From: JBBROS01 sp963752225
GTDB taxonomy: Bacteria > Pseudomonadota > Alphaproteobacteria > Acetobacterales > Acetobacteraceae
Direction: 5' to 3'
DNA: 64,000 nucleotides
NCBI GenBank assembly: GCA_963752225.1
Contig: CAVVXS010000009.1
Location: 186,001-250,000 of the forward strand
The notes below the pieces were generated by a model. That model did not search any database, was not told where the DNA came from, and was given only the letters and a program-made list of their open reading frames with translations. The translations under genes were made by a program, and so were the position numbers. Positions 1 through 9,419 of the stretch are shown here, piece by piece. Each line of letters opens with the position of its first letter. The stretch's first letter is position 1.

Positions 1-777
1 GGTGCGCAGCATGTCGCCGCCCTTCTCCGCCAGCAGTGCCCCGATCCACTGGTTGAAGCGCTCCGGATCGAGCGGCCGCGACACCTCGAAGCTCATGCTG
101 GCGATGTCGTCGTTGTGCTCGTGCGCGTCGCTCTCGAGGAACTCCGGCTCCCGCTCCAGCACCCGCGCGAGATCGAACGCGCCCTGGTCGAGCACCTGGT
201 CGATCGGCACCGCCGAGCGCGTGGTGCGATGGATGCGGGCGAACTTGTTGATACCGCGGATGCGCGCCTCAATCGCGTCGAGCTCCTCGGGCGTCACGAG
301 GTCGGTCTTGTTCAGCACGATGACGTCGGCGAACGCGACCTGCTCCTCGGCCTCATGGCTGTCCTCGAGCCGGGCGGCCAGGTTCTTCGCGTCCACCACC
401 GTCACGATCGCATCGAGCCGGGTCTTGGCGCGCACCACATCGTCCACGAAGAAGGTCTGGGCAACCGGCGCCGGGTCGGCGAGGCCGGTGGTTTCGATGA
501 TGATGCCGTCGAACTTGGCCCGGCGCTTCATCAGCCCGCCGACGATGCGGATCAGATCGCCGCGCACGGTGCAGCAGATGCAGCCGTTGTTCATCTCGAA
601 CACTTCCTCGTCGCTGTCCACGACGAGGTCGTTGTCCACGCCGAGCTCCCCGAACTCGTTGATGACCACCGCATACTTCTTGCCGTGGTTCTCGCTCAGG
701 ATGCGGTTCAGCAGCGTGGTCTTGCCGGCGCCGAGATAGCCGGTCAGCACGGTCACGGGAATCTGGGTCTCAGACAT
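1..777 (-). CDS. CobW/COG0523 G3E-family GTPase, C-terminus beyond window
   Basis: P-loop GTPase of the G3E family, which acts as a metallochaperone or metal-insertion factor for enzymes such as those of cobalamin synthesis or zinc homeostasis. The translation opens MSETQIPVTVLTGYLGAGKT, so the Walker A motif (GYLGAGKT) lies at about residues 13-20. It is followed by the family's metal-binding CxCC (GCICCT) near residue 65 and the NKTD guanine-specificity motif. The start ATG (777-775) overlaps the last 8 bases of the ligase-like gene upstream, so the two are probably translationally coupled. The 259 codons present lack the end of the C-terminal CobW domain, which runs off the left edge. Which metal or client it serves cannot be told from sequence. 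Confidence 0.9.
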   Translation of the reverse strand, partial: MSETQIPVTVLTGYLGAGKTTLLNRILSENHGKKYAVVINEFGELGVDNDLVVDSDEEVFEMNNGCICCTVRGDLIRIVGGLMKRRAKFDGIIIETTGLADPAPVAQTFFVDDVVRAKTRLDAIVTVVDAKNLAARLEDSHEAEEQVAFADVIVLNKTDLVTPEELDAIEARIRGINKFARIHRTTRSAVPIDQVLDQGAFDLARVLEREPEFLESDAHEHNDDIASMSFEVSRPLDPERFNQWIGALLAEKGGDMLRT

Positions 778-2041
778 TCGGCGTCGCTCCTGCAATCCGG
801 GCGCTCATATAGGCGCGGCTCTCGGCCAAGCCCAACCCCAGCAGCAGGAAGAACCACCCGCTCTGCGGCATCGAGGTGAAGGCCGTGGTAGAGGCGACCG
901 GCCAGACATGAAGCAGCGCCGCGACGAACAGGCCGACCCGCAGCGGGTCCGGATCGCGCCATAAGCCGCGCCCGAGCCGGGCCAGCCAGGCGGCAACGAG
1001 GCCCGCGAACAGCAGCAAGCCGGGGTAGCCGCCCTCGACCAGCGCTTGGAGGAAGAAGTTGTGCGGATGCTGCACGCACATGGCAGCGCCGCCGCCCTCG
1101 CCGTCGACGCCGTGGAAGAAGGCTGGGTTGTCGCATTCGCGCCGGAACCCGTCGAACCCGGCGCCCAGCACCGGCTCCGCTTCGGCGATGTTGACGGCGC
1201 GACGGGCGATCAGCCCGTAATGGCTGCGCGGGAAATCCTCCATCTGGGCGGAGAACTTGGTCACCAGCCGCTTGAAGGTCGGCGGCGAGACCGTGGCCGT
1301 GGCGCCCACCAGCAGCACGGCAAGCACTCCCGCGGCCAGCACGAAGCGCCGCAGCTGCGGCATTAGCAGGGCCGTCACAAGCAGCCCGAGCCCGGTCAGC
1401 AGGAGCGGCATCCGCTGGCCGATGAGCACCACCGTGCCGACCGACGCCAGCAGCAGCAGCGCGCCGGCCCAGGCCCGCCCGGCCCGGCTCCACCGCTCCA
1501 GCACCGGCAGCACCGCCGGGAACAGCAGCCGCGACAGCGGCGCCGCCGCGCGCGGGTTCTCGTACGGCCCGGTCAGCTCGCCGTCCGCGCCCCGGCCGTA
1601 GCCGAACAGGTTACGGCCGGTCGCGAACTGCAGCGCGCATTGCAGCGCGATGTAGAGCGCCGCCCAGCGCAGCAGCCGCCCCAGCCAGATCCGCACCCGG
1701 CTGTCGCGCAGTGCCCAATGCTCCAACGCCGCCACTGCCAGCAGGAACCGCACCGCCCCCAGCGCTTGCCCGGTGTCGGCGGCGCCGTGCGGCAGCGAGC
1801 AGACCACCACCCAGGCCCACCACATGGCACCGACCCGCACCCACCCGTTCCGGAGCCAGGCCCAATCGCGCCGCATCCCCGATTGCAGAAGGAACAGCAG
1901 CCCGAGCGCCACAAACAGCGCCTCCGCCAGCGCCCGCCCGTGCAGCAGGAACGGCGGCAGCAGCAAGGCGAACCCGATCCCCGCCCGATCGGCCCAACCG
2001 AGCCTGCTCAGCCGCGGCGCCGCGGCCGACACTTCGCTCAC
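770..2041 (-). CDS. O-antigen ligase / Wzy-like polytopic membrane protein
   Basis: Predicted 423-residue inner-membrane protein with about ten hydrophobic segments and a large periplasmic loop. It is typical of the O-antigen ligase/polymerase (WaaL/Wzy) superfamily, which joins lipid-linked glycans. The periplasmic loop carries the conserved histidine region (VQHPHNFFLQ) followed by EGGYPGLLLF, and an Arg-containing segment (IGQRMPLLL) lies earlier. The GTG start at 2041 gives a GTGA overlap with the stop of the glycosyltransferase upstream, and its own end overlaps the GTPase start. With the GT4 enzyme next to it, a role in surface polysaccharide assembly is likely. Ligase and polymerase cannot be distinguished here. 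Confidence 0.8.
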   Translation of the reverse strand: MSEVSAAAPRLSRLGWADRAGIGFALLLPPFLLHGRALAEALFVALGLLFLLQSGMRRDWAWLRNGWVRVGAMWWAWVVVCSLPHGAADTGQALGAVRFLLAVAALEHWALRDSRVRIWLGRLLRWAALYIALQCALQFATGRNLFGYGRGADGELTGPYENPRAAAPLSRLLFPAVLPVLERWSRAGRAWAGALLLLASVGTVVLIGQRMPLLLTGLGLLVTALLMPQLRRFVLAAGVLAVLLVGATATVSPPTFKRLVTKFSAQMEDFPRSHYGLIARRAVNIAEAEPVLGAGFDGFRRECDNPAFFHGVDGEGGGAAMCVQHPHNFFLQALVEGGYPGLLLFAGLVAAWLARLGRGLWRDPDPLRVGLFVAALLHVWPVASTTAFTSMPQSGWFFLLLGLGLAESRAYMSARIAGATPNV

Positions 2042-3111
2042 GCGAGGACCGCCTGTCGCCAGGCCAGCAGCCGGGCCGCCGCCTCCGGCGCCGCGAACCG
2101 CTCCGCACGCGCCCGCCCGGCCGCCGCCAGCGCCGCCCGCCGCGCGCCATCCTGCGCCAGCGCCGTGAACGCGGCCGCCCAGGCGCCGGCGTCGTCCGGG
2201 TCGGCGCCCAGGCCGGCGTCGCCGGCGACCTCCGGCAATCCGCCGCGCGGGGCGAACACCAGCGCCGCGCCGCATGCCATCGCTTCCAGCGCAACCAGGC
2301 CGAACGGCTCCGGCCAGCGGCTCGGCACCGCCACGATTGCCGCACGCCTCATAGCCGCCAGCACCACGTCGTTCGGCTGATGCCCGCACAGGACCACCCC
2401 CGCCGCCGCCGCCGCCGGCCGCAGCGCGCGCAGGAACGGCGTGTCCGGGCTGTCGGGCCGGAACCGGTCGGCGCCGATCATCTCCGCCCGCCACCCCGGG
2501 AGCGCTGGCAGCGCCCGGGCGCAGGCGGCGACGAAGGTGTCGGCGCCCTTGTCGGCCACCATCCGCCCGGCGAACAGGATCAGCCGGTCCCGATCCGGGG
2601 GTGCCGGCGCCGGCACGTCGATGCAGTTGTGCAGCACCGTCACCCCTCGCGCCGGCGCCGCCACGCCGTCCAGCATTCGGCCGCTTAGCCACTCGGACGA
2701 CGTCGCCACGCCTGCCAGGCGCCGAAGCAGCAAGCCCCGCTGCGCCGGGTTGCGGGCGCCGCGCATGGTCTGCGGGTCGTTGTTGAGGATCAGCGTCACC
2801 GGCCACCCGCCGCCGCACAGCCGCAGCGCCACCTCGGGCCAATTGTGCACCTCGATCAATGCGGGCGCGATCCGTCGCACCGCTCGCGCCACGCCGGACG
2901 CATAGCGAGCCGCACGGGAGAACCCCCAGCCCGGCCGCACCGCCTCGAACCGCACGTCGGCGAACGGCGCCGCACAGGCCCGGCCTAGCACGACCCCGTC
3001 GGCCCCGGCGCGCACCAGCCGGTGCACCAGCAGGCCGATGGCGCCGACCGCCGCCGGGGAGAACCCTTCCTTGGGCGGCAGGACGATCGCGACCTCGCCC
3101 GCTCCACTCAA
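2038..3111 (-). CDS. GT4-family glycosyltransferase
   Basis: A 357-residue GT-B fold glycosyltransferase that transfers a sugar from a nucleotide-sugar donor, probably onto a lipid-linked or lipopolysaccharide acceptor on the cytoplasmic face. The C-terminal half has the GT4 hallmarks: ILFAGRMVADKGADTF near the domain start and the EX7E motif in EPFGLVALEAMACG, followed by GGLPEV. The chosen start is TTG (3111-3109), which overlaps the stop of the upstream GST gene (TTGA). No ATG or GTG is available between that stop and the first conserved beta strand (VAIVLPPKEG). It is coupled to the O-antigen ligase-like gene downstream. Acceptor and sugar are unknown. Confidence 0.82.
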   Translation of the reverse strand: MSGAGEVAIVLPPKEGFSPAAVGAIGLLVHRLVRAGADGVVLGRACAAPFADVRFEAVRPGWGFSRAARYASGVARAVRRIAPALIEVHNWPEVALRLCGGGWPVTLILNNDPQTMRGARNPAQRGLLLRRLAGVATSSEWLSGRMLDGVAAPARGVTVLHNCIDVPAPAPPDRDRLILFAGRMVADKGADTFVAACARALPALPGWRAEMIGADRFRPDSPDTPFLRALRPAAAAAGVVLCGHQPNDVVLAAMRRAAIVAVPSRWPEPFGLVALEAMACGAALVFAPRGGLPEVAGDAGLGADPDDAGAWAAAFTALAQDGARRAALAAAGRARAERFAAPEAAARLLAWRQAVLA

Positions 3112-3858
3112 TCGTTGTTTCCACCAGCCGGCGGCAAGCCGGCCGACCGATCCTGCGCCGGCGGCAAGCCGGCCGACTGATCCTGCGCCGGCGGGGAGCC
3201 GGCCGACTCGTAATGCGCGAGCCGCCACTCCCTCGGTTCCGCGTCGGCCAACGCGTACCATTGCTCCATCAGCGGATGGTGCCGGACGGCGTCGCAATAG
3301 GCCCAACTCGCCGCCGACAGCTCCGGCCGGTAGGTCAGGAACCGCGTCACCACCGGCGCGAACATCGCGTCCGCCGCGCCGAACGAGGTGCCGAACAGGA
3401 ACGGACCGTCGGCGCCGAACGCCGTCCTGGTTTCGGTCCATATCGCCTCGATCCGGGCGATGTCGGCCAGCGCCTCCGGCGTGCGCCCCAGCCCGGCGGC
3501 ATAGCGGCCCAGCACCATCGGCATCGACGAACGCAGCCCACGGAACCCGGCATGCATCTCGGCCGCGATCGAGCGCGCCTGCGCCCTCGCCACCCGATCC
3601 TGCGGCCACAGCCCCGGGTCGTGCTCGGCGCAGGTCCTCGCAGATCGCCAGGGTCTCCCAGATCCGCGCGCCGCCATGCTCGAGGTAAGGCACCAGCCCG
3701 CTCGGCGCGGTGCGCGACACCAGGCTGCCGGGCTTCCCGCCGTCGAGTGGGATCACCACCTCCTCGACGTCGAGCCCGGCCAGCCGCACCGCCAACCACC
3801 CTCGCAGCGACCACGACGAATAGCGCCGCGTTCCGATGAACAACCGGCCGTCTGCCAT
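3108..3858 (-). pseudogene. Glutathione S-transferase family protein, single-base frameshift
   Basis: The N-terminal thioredoxin-like domain (MADGRLFIGTRRYSSWSLRG through LVPYLEHGGARIWETLAICE) and the C-terminal helical domain (AEHDPGLWPQD through the stop) are both clearly GST, but lie in different frames. The break is at about 3628-3634, where one extra base (a C or G in CTGCGCC on the coding strand) separates them. Removing it gives a continuous protein of about 249 residues. The start ATG (3858) has a strong AGGAGGA ribosome-binding site. The C-terminus carries a three-fold 10-residue repeat (SAGLPPAQD type). The stop overlaps the TTG start of the glycosyltransferase. Either a real pseudogene or a consensus error; domain identity is secure. 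Confidence 0.75.
3127..3206. repeat. 30-bp tandem repeat, about 2.7 copies, in the GST 3' end
   Basis: Three successive units begin at 3127, 3157 and 3187 with a period of exactly 30 bp. The first two share GCCGGCGGCAAGCCGGCC and differ by one base afterwards; the third has GGGAG in place of GCAAG. Each unit contains a small GCCGGC...GCCGGC inverted repeat. On the minus strand they encode repeated SAGLPPAQD-like decapeptides at the end of the GST. Because the period is a multiple of three, copy-number change would keep the frame. Confidence 0.85.
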
Positions 3859-3930
3859 AAGTTCCTCCTGTTGCGGGGCGGGACCATGGCACGCTTGCCC
3901 TGCGGCGGGCAAAAGCGCGAGGATCGCGCC

Positions 3931-5253
<1,323 letters not shown>

Positions 5254-5273
5254 GCCCGCTCGCGCTGACCGGC

Positions 5274-5981
5274 GTGAGCCCGCTCGCACCCGGCGGCACG
5301 CTGCGCGCCGGCGTCGTCCAGGCGCCGACCGCAGGGGTGTTCTTCGTCGCGATGGAGAACGGCGTCCCCCGCGGCGTCACGGTGGACCTGCTCGGCCACC
5401 TGGCCCGGGCGCACGACCTGCCGGTCGCGTTCAGCGTGTTCCCCAACAGCGGCGAGTGCACCGACGCCGTCGCCACCGGCCGGGTCGACGTCGCCTTCAT
5501 GCCGGTCGACGCCAGCCGCGCCGCCCGCGTCGCCTTCGGGCCGGCCTACTACCTGCTGGAAAGCACGTTCCTGGTCACCGAGGCGTCCGGCATTCACACG
5601 CTCGACGACGTGGACCATGATGGGGTGCGCGTGGTCGGGGTGGCCGACACCACCACCATCCGTGCCGCCGCACGCAGCCTGCAGCATACGATCCCGCTGC
5701 CGATCCGCGGCGTGGACGAGGCGATCGCCCGCTTTCGCGACGGCGGCGCCGACGCGCTGGCGCTCAGCCGCGATAGCCTCAACCAAATTCTTCCAAGCGT
5801 GCCGGGCAGCCGCATCACGCCGGGCGGCTTCCAGCAGACCACGATCTCGATCGCGGTGCCGCCGGGCCGGCCCGAGGCACTGCAACTGGCGGCCGCCTTT
5901 CTCGAAACGGCGAAGCAGGACGGCACCGTTCGCGCCGCGCTCGACGCCGTGGGCCTCACGCAGGAGCAAGTCGCGCCCTGA
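5274..5981 (+). CDS. Solute-binding-like (SBP_bac_3/PBP2) protein without signal peptide
   Basis: About 235 residues resembling a family 3 periplasmic amino-acid/solute-binding domain: GTLRAGVVQAPTAGVFF, then GVPRGVTVDLLGHLARAH, and GRVDVAFMPVDASRA. No signal peptide precedes the domain, so a periplasmic location is doubtful. It may be a cytoplasmic sensor-like protein, or the true start may lie elsewhere. Two starts are possible: GTG 5274 (chosen) or TTG 5250, which overlaps the aminotransferase stop. The 24 bases between them hold a direct repeat (TGAGCCCGCTCGC twice), so both starts are followed by the peptide SPLA. No permease or ATPase is adjacent. A link to the upstream aminotransferase is suggested only by spacing. 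Confidence 0.62.
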   Translation: MSPLAPGGTLRAGVVQAPTAGVFFVAMENGVPRGVTVDLLGHLARAHDLPVAFSVFPNSGECTDAVATGRVDVAFMPVDASRAARVAFGPAYYLLESTFLVTEASGIHTLDDVDHDGVRVVGVADTTTIRAAARSLQHTIPLPIRGVDEAIARFRDGGADALALSRDSLNQILPSVPGSRITPGGFQQTTISIAVPPGRPEALQLAAAFLETAKQDGTVRAALDAVGLTQEQVAP

Positions 5982-6025
5982 CCCCGCAACGGCGCCGGGA
6001 TTGCGCCGCGCCAAGGAGACGCTCC

Positions 6026-6526
6026 ATGCCGCTCGACGCCGACCGCCGCGCCCTGCTGTTGGCACCGCTGCTCGCGACCCTCGCGGCGTCGGCCGAGGCC
6101 AGTCCGCTGAACCCGCAGCAGACGATCATCCGCCCGCCCGCGGATCACCAATGGATCCCCAACAAGGGCTACCCCGAGCGCAGCGTCGACATGTGCCCGC
6201 TCACCGGCGACATCAACCAGCCCGGCCTCTACTACACCCTCGTGCGCTGGTGGCCCGGCTACATGAGCGCGCCGCACACCTACACCACGGACCGCTTCTG
6301 CGTCGTCGTGTCCGGGACATGGTGGTGCAACAGCGGCCCGGATTTCGACCCGGCCGCCTGCGTCCCGGTGTCCGCCGGCAGTTTCGTTCGCCGGGTCGCG
6401 ACGACGCCGCACTACGATGGCGTGATCCGCGGCCATCCGGAGCCGGCGGTCATCGCCATCTGCGGCATCGGGCCGGTCAACTACGCCCTGACCGACCCGT
6501 CGAAGCCGGGCTGGCGGGCGGTCTGA
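6026..6526 (+). CDS. Secreted cupin-like hypothetical protein
   Basis: 166 residues with a cleavable-looking N-terminal signal (LDADRRALLLAPLLATLAAS-AEAS). The mature part resembles a small cupin barrel: YYTLVRWWPGYMSAPHTYTT has the HxH-like region, then DRFCVVVSGTWWCNSG, and a later HYDG. Similar secreted proteins in proteobacteria are annotated as cupin-domain or uncharacterised. AAGGAGA lies 7 bases before the ATG. It stands alone between the solute-binding-like gene and the convergent aminotransferase. Function unknown. Confidence 0.75.
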   Translation: MPLDADRRALLLAPLLATLAASAEASPLNPQQTIIRPPADHQWIPNKGYPERSVDMCPLTGDINQPGLYYTLVRWWPGYMSAPHTYTTDRFCVVVSGTWWCNSGPDFDPAACVPVSAGSFVRRVATTPHYDGVIRGHPEPAVIAICGIGPVNYALTDPSKPGWRAV

Positions 6527-6543
6527 GCGCCGCTACTCCGGCG

Positions 6544-7941
6544 CTACTCTGCAGCCACCCGCTCCGCCTGCATCTCGGCCCAAACCGCGTCCAACCCTCG
6601 CCCGAACCGTGCGCACAGCTCGCGCGCTTCGGCCGCATCGAGGATCAGCGGCGGCGTGAAGGCGATGCGGTCGCCGATCGCCCGCACGATCAACCCCTCC
6701 CGCTCGCACGCCGTCTGCACCCGCAGGCCCATGCCGGCGGCGGCGGGGAACGGCTCCCGCCGGGCCTTGTCGGCCATCAGCTCGACGCCGGCGATCAGCC
6801 CGACCCCGCGCACGTCGCCCACCAGCGGGTGCTCCGCCAGCGCGGCCAGGCCGCCGAGGAACACCGGCGCCACCTCCCGAACATGGCCGACGATGTCACG
6901 TTCGGCGTAGATCTTCAGGGTCTCGATCGCCACCGCGCAGGCGACGGGATGGCCGCCATAGGTGTAGCCATGCCCGAACGAGCCGGTCCGCCGGCTGCCT
7001 TCCAGCAGCGCTTCGTGCACGCGGCCGCTGATCAGCAGGGCACTGATGGGCTGGTAGGCCGCCGACAACTGCTTGGCGCAGGACAGCATGTCGGGCTCGA
7101 TCCCGTAGGTCTGGCAGCCCCACATCGAGCCGGTGCGCCCAAAGCCGCAGATCACCTCGTCGGCCACCAGCAGGATGTCGTGCCGCCGCAGCACGGCCTG
7201 GATCGCCGGCCAATAGCCGCGCGGCGGGGTGATGGCGCCGCCGCCGCCCTGCACCGGCTCGCCGAAGAAGGCGGCGATCGTGTCGGGTCCCTCCGCCTGG
7301 ATCAGCGCCTCCAGGCTGTCCGCCATGCGCTGGGAGAACGCCTCCTCGCTCTCGCCCTCATGGTGGAAGCGGTAATAGTTCGGGTTCTCGGTGTGCACGA
7401 AGCCGGGCAGCGGCAGGCCGAACCCGGCATGCATGTGCGGCTGCCCGGACAAGCTGACCGAGGCCACGGTGTTGCCGTGATAGCCCCGCACCCGGCCGAT
7501 GATCTTGCGCCGTTCCGGCTTGCCCTGGATGCCCCAATACTGCCAGGCCAGCTTGATCGCGGCGTCGTTGGCCTCCGAGCCGCTGCACTGGAACAGCACC
7601 CGCGCCATGCCGGCCCCGCCGTGGCTCACCGGCGCGACCGCCAGCAGCCGTTCGGCAAGTTCGACCGCCGGCTCGTGCCCCTTCTGGAAGAAGGTGTGAT
7701 AATACGGCAGCTTCAGCATCTGCGCATGCGCCGCGTCCGCCAGGCGCCGTTCGGAGAAGCCGAGGCTCGCGCACCACAGCCCGGCCATCGCCTCGATATA
7801 CTCGCGCCCCTCCGTGTCCCACACCCGGCAGCCCTCGCCGCGGTCGATCAGGATGGCGCCCTCGCGCGCATGCCGGTCGAGGTCGGTTTGCTGGTGCACG
7901 AGGCTGGCGATGTCGCGGGCGTGGAGCGAGTTCGGCTGCAT
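6544..7941 (-). CDS. Class III PLP aminotransferase (aspartate aminotransferase superfamily)
   Basis: 465 residues, normal for the family. It resembles putrescine/polyamine- and beta-alanine-pyruvate transaminases. Visible motifs are EAMAGLWCASLGFSE, the PLP phosphate site FQCSGSEANDAA (about 117-128), ADEVICGFGRTGSMWG with the pyridine-N aspartate at 261, and the Schiff-base lysine at 290 in SCAKQLSAAYQPISA. It lies on the same strand as the O-acetylhomoserine sulfhydrylase, 48 bp downstream of it. The donor amine is not determinable, but polyamine or taurine/beta-alanine-type amines are the usual substrates. Confidence 0.9.
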   Translation of the reverse strand: MQPNSLHARDIASLVHQQTDLDRHAREGAILIDRGEGCRVWDTEGREYIEAMAGLWCASLGFSERRLADAAHAQMLKLPYYHTFFQKGHEPAVELAERLLAVAPVSHGGAGMARVLFQCSGSEANDAAIKLAWQYWGIQGKPERRKIIGRVRGYHGNTVASVSLSGQPHMHAGFGLPLPGFVHTENPNYYRFHHEGESEEAFSQRMADSLEALIQAEGPDTIAAFFGEPVQGGGGAITPPRGYWPAIQAVLRRHDILLVADEVICGFGRTGSMWGCQTYGIEPDMLSCAKQLSAAYQPISALLISGRVHEALLEGSRRTGSFGHGYTYGGHPVACAVAIETLKIYAERDIVGHVREVAPVFLGGLAALAEHPLVGDVRGVGLIAGVELMADKARREPFPAAAGMGLRVQTACEREGLIVRAIGDRIAFTPPLILDAAEARELCARFGRGLDAVWAEMQAERVAAE

Positions 7942-7989
7942 GCAGGATCTCCGGAGGTTGATGAGCGGTCGCGGGCCGCAGCTCGCCCG

Positions 7990-9294
7990 TCAGGCCGCGG
8001 CCTTGACCGCCACCCCGTCGAGCGCCTGGCCGAGATCGGCGAGGATGTCGTCGATGTGCTCGATCCCCACGCTGAGCCGGATATAGCCAGGGCTGACGCC
8101 CGTCGCGAGTTGCTCCTCGGCCGCGAGCTGGCTGTGCGTCGTGCTGGCCGGGTGGATCGCCAAGGTGCGGGAGTCGCCGATATTGGCGACGTGGTACACC
8201 ATCTGCAGCCGGTCGATGAACGCGCGCCCGGCATCGGCGCCGCCGGCCAGCTCGAAGCCCAGCAGCCCGCCATGGCCGTGCGGCATGTATTGCGCGGTCC
8301 GCTCCGCGGCGACGCCCTTGTGGTGCGCCGGGTGGATCACCCGCGCCACCTCGGGCCGCTTGGCGAGCCAATCGGCAACGATGCTGGCGTTTTTGCAATG
8401 CTCGCGCATACGCAGCGGCAGCGTCTCGATGCCTTGCAACGTGAGGAACGCGTTGAACGGGCTTTGCGACGGCCCGAGGTCGCGCAGCAGGGTCACCCGC
8501 AGCTTCAACGCATAGGCGATCGGGCCGAGCGGCTTGGCCGCTTCCACCCACACTGCGCCGTGGTAGCTCGGGTCCGGGCGGTGCATCGCCGGCTGCCGCT
8601 CCTTGTGGGCTTCCCAGTCGAAGGTGCCGCCGTCGATCACGACGCCGCCGATGCTGCTGCCGTGGCCGCCCATGTATTTGGTGGTGGAATGCATCACCAC
8701 CGCCGCACCGTGGTCGAACGGCCGCACCAGCAACGGCGCCGCCGTGTTGTCCATGATCAGCGGGATGCCGAAGCGGCGGCCGATCGCGGCCACCTCGGCG
8801 ATCGGGAACACCTCGAGCTTCGGGTTCGGCAATGTCTCGGCGTAGTAGGCGCGGGTGCGGTCGTCGGTTGCCCGCGCGAACGCCTCGGGGTCGGCCGCAT
8901 CCACGAACCGCACCTCGATCCCCATGTCGCGGAAGGTGTTGGCGAACAGGTTGTAGGTGCCGCCGTAGAGCGCCGTGGACGAGACGATGTTGTCGCCGGC
9001 ATGGGCCAGGTTCTGCACCGCGAGCGACGTTGCCGCCTGGCCGGACGCGACCGCCACCGCGGCGACGCCGCCCTCGAGGGCGGCGATCCGCTTCTCCAGC
9101 ACGTCCGTGGTGGGATTCATGATTCGGGTGTAGACGTTGCCCAGCTCCTGCAGCGCGAACAGCCGGGCGGCGTGGCCGGTGTCGGCGAACTGGTAGCTGG
9201 TGGTCTGGTAGATCGGCACGGCGACGCTGGTGGTGGCCGGGTCGCTGCGCCAGCCGGCATGCAAGGCGAGGGTTTCGGGGTGGCGGGTTTCCAT
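7990..9294 (-). CDS. metY: O-acetylhomoserine sulfhydrylase
   Basis: A 434-residue Cys/Met-metabolism PLP enzyme that makes homocysteine from O-acetylhomoserine and sulfide in direct-sulfhydrylation methionine synthesis. Typical features: ETLALHAGWRSDPATTS at the N-terminus, YTRIMNPTTDVLEKRIAALE, the lysine ligand K206 in MHSTTKYMGGHG, and the C-terminal SVGIEHIDDILADL. The start at 9294 has GGGAGAG upstream. The frame is open further back to 9390 but shows no family similarity there. The 125-bp gap to the divergent M16 peptidase gene holds the promoters. I looked for a SAM-II-type riboswitch in it and could not find the conserved core. Confidence 0.9.
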   Translation of the reverse strand: METRHPETLALHAGWRSDPATTSVAVPIYQTTSYQFADTGHAARLFALQELGNVYTRIMNPTTDVLEKRIAALEGGVAAVAVASGQAATSLAVQNLAHAGDNIVSSTALYGGTYNLFANTFRDMGIEVRFVDAADPEAFARATDDRTRAYYAETLPNPKLEVFPIAEVAAIGRRFGIPLIMDNTAAPLLVRPFDHGAAVVMHSTTKYMGGHGSSIGGVVIDGGTFDWEAHKERQPAMHRPDPSYHGAVWVEAAKPLGPIAYALKLRVTLLRDLGPSQSPFNAFLTLQGIETLPLRMREHCKNASIVADWLAKRPEVARVIHPAHHKGVAAERTAQYMPHGHGGLLGFELAGGADAGRAFIDRLQMVYHVANIGDSRTLAIHPASTTHSQLAAEEQLATGVSPGYIRLSVGIEHIDDILADLGQALDGVAVKAAA

Positions 9295-9419
9295 CGCGGT
9301 CTCTCCCGGGGTTTGCCGCACCCTACATCCGGGTGGCCCGGCGGGCCAGCGGCTCTCGTGACTGGACACCGGGCGTGCGATGACCATCATCTCCGGATGG
9401 GTTCGATCGGGGAACGCGT

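Noticed and set aside
9295..9419. Possible SAM riboswitch upstream of metY
   Set aside because: The gap contains short inverted repeats but I could not find the conserved SAM-II pseudoknot core or a SAM-I layout. A covariance-model search would decide.
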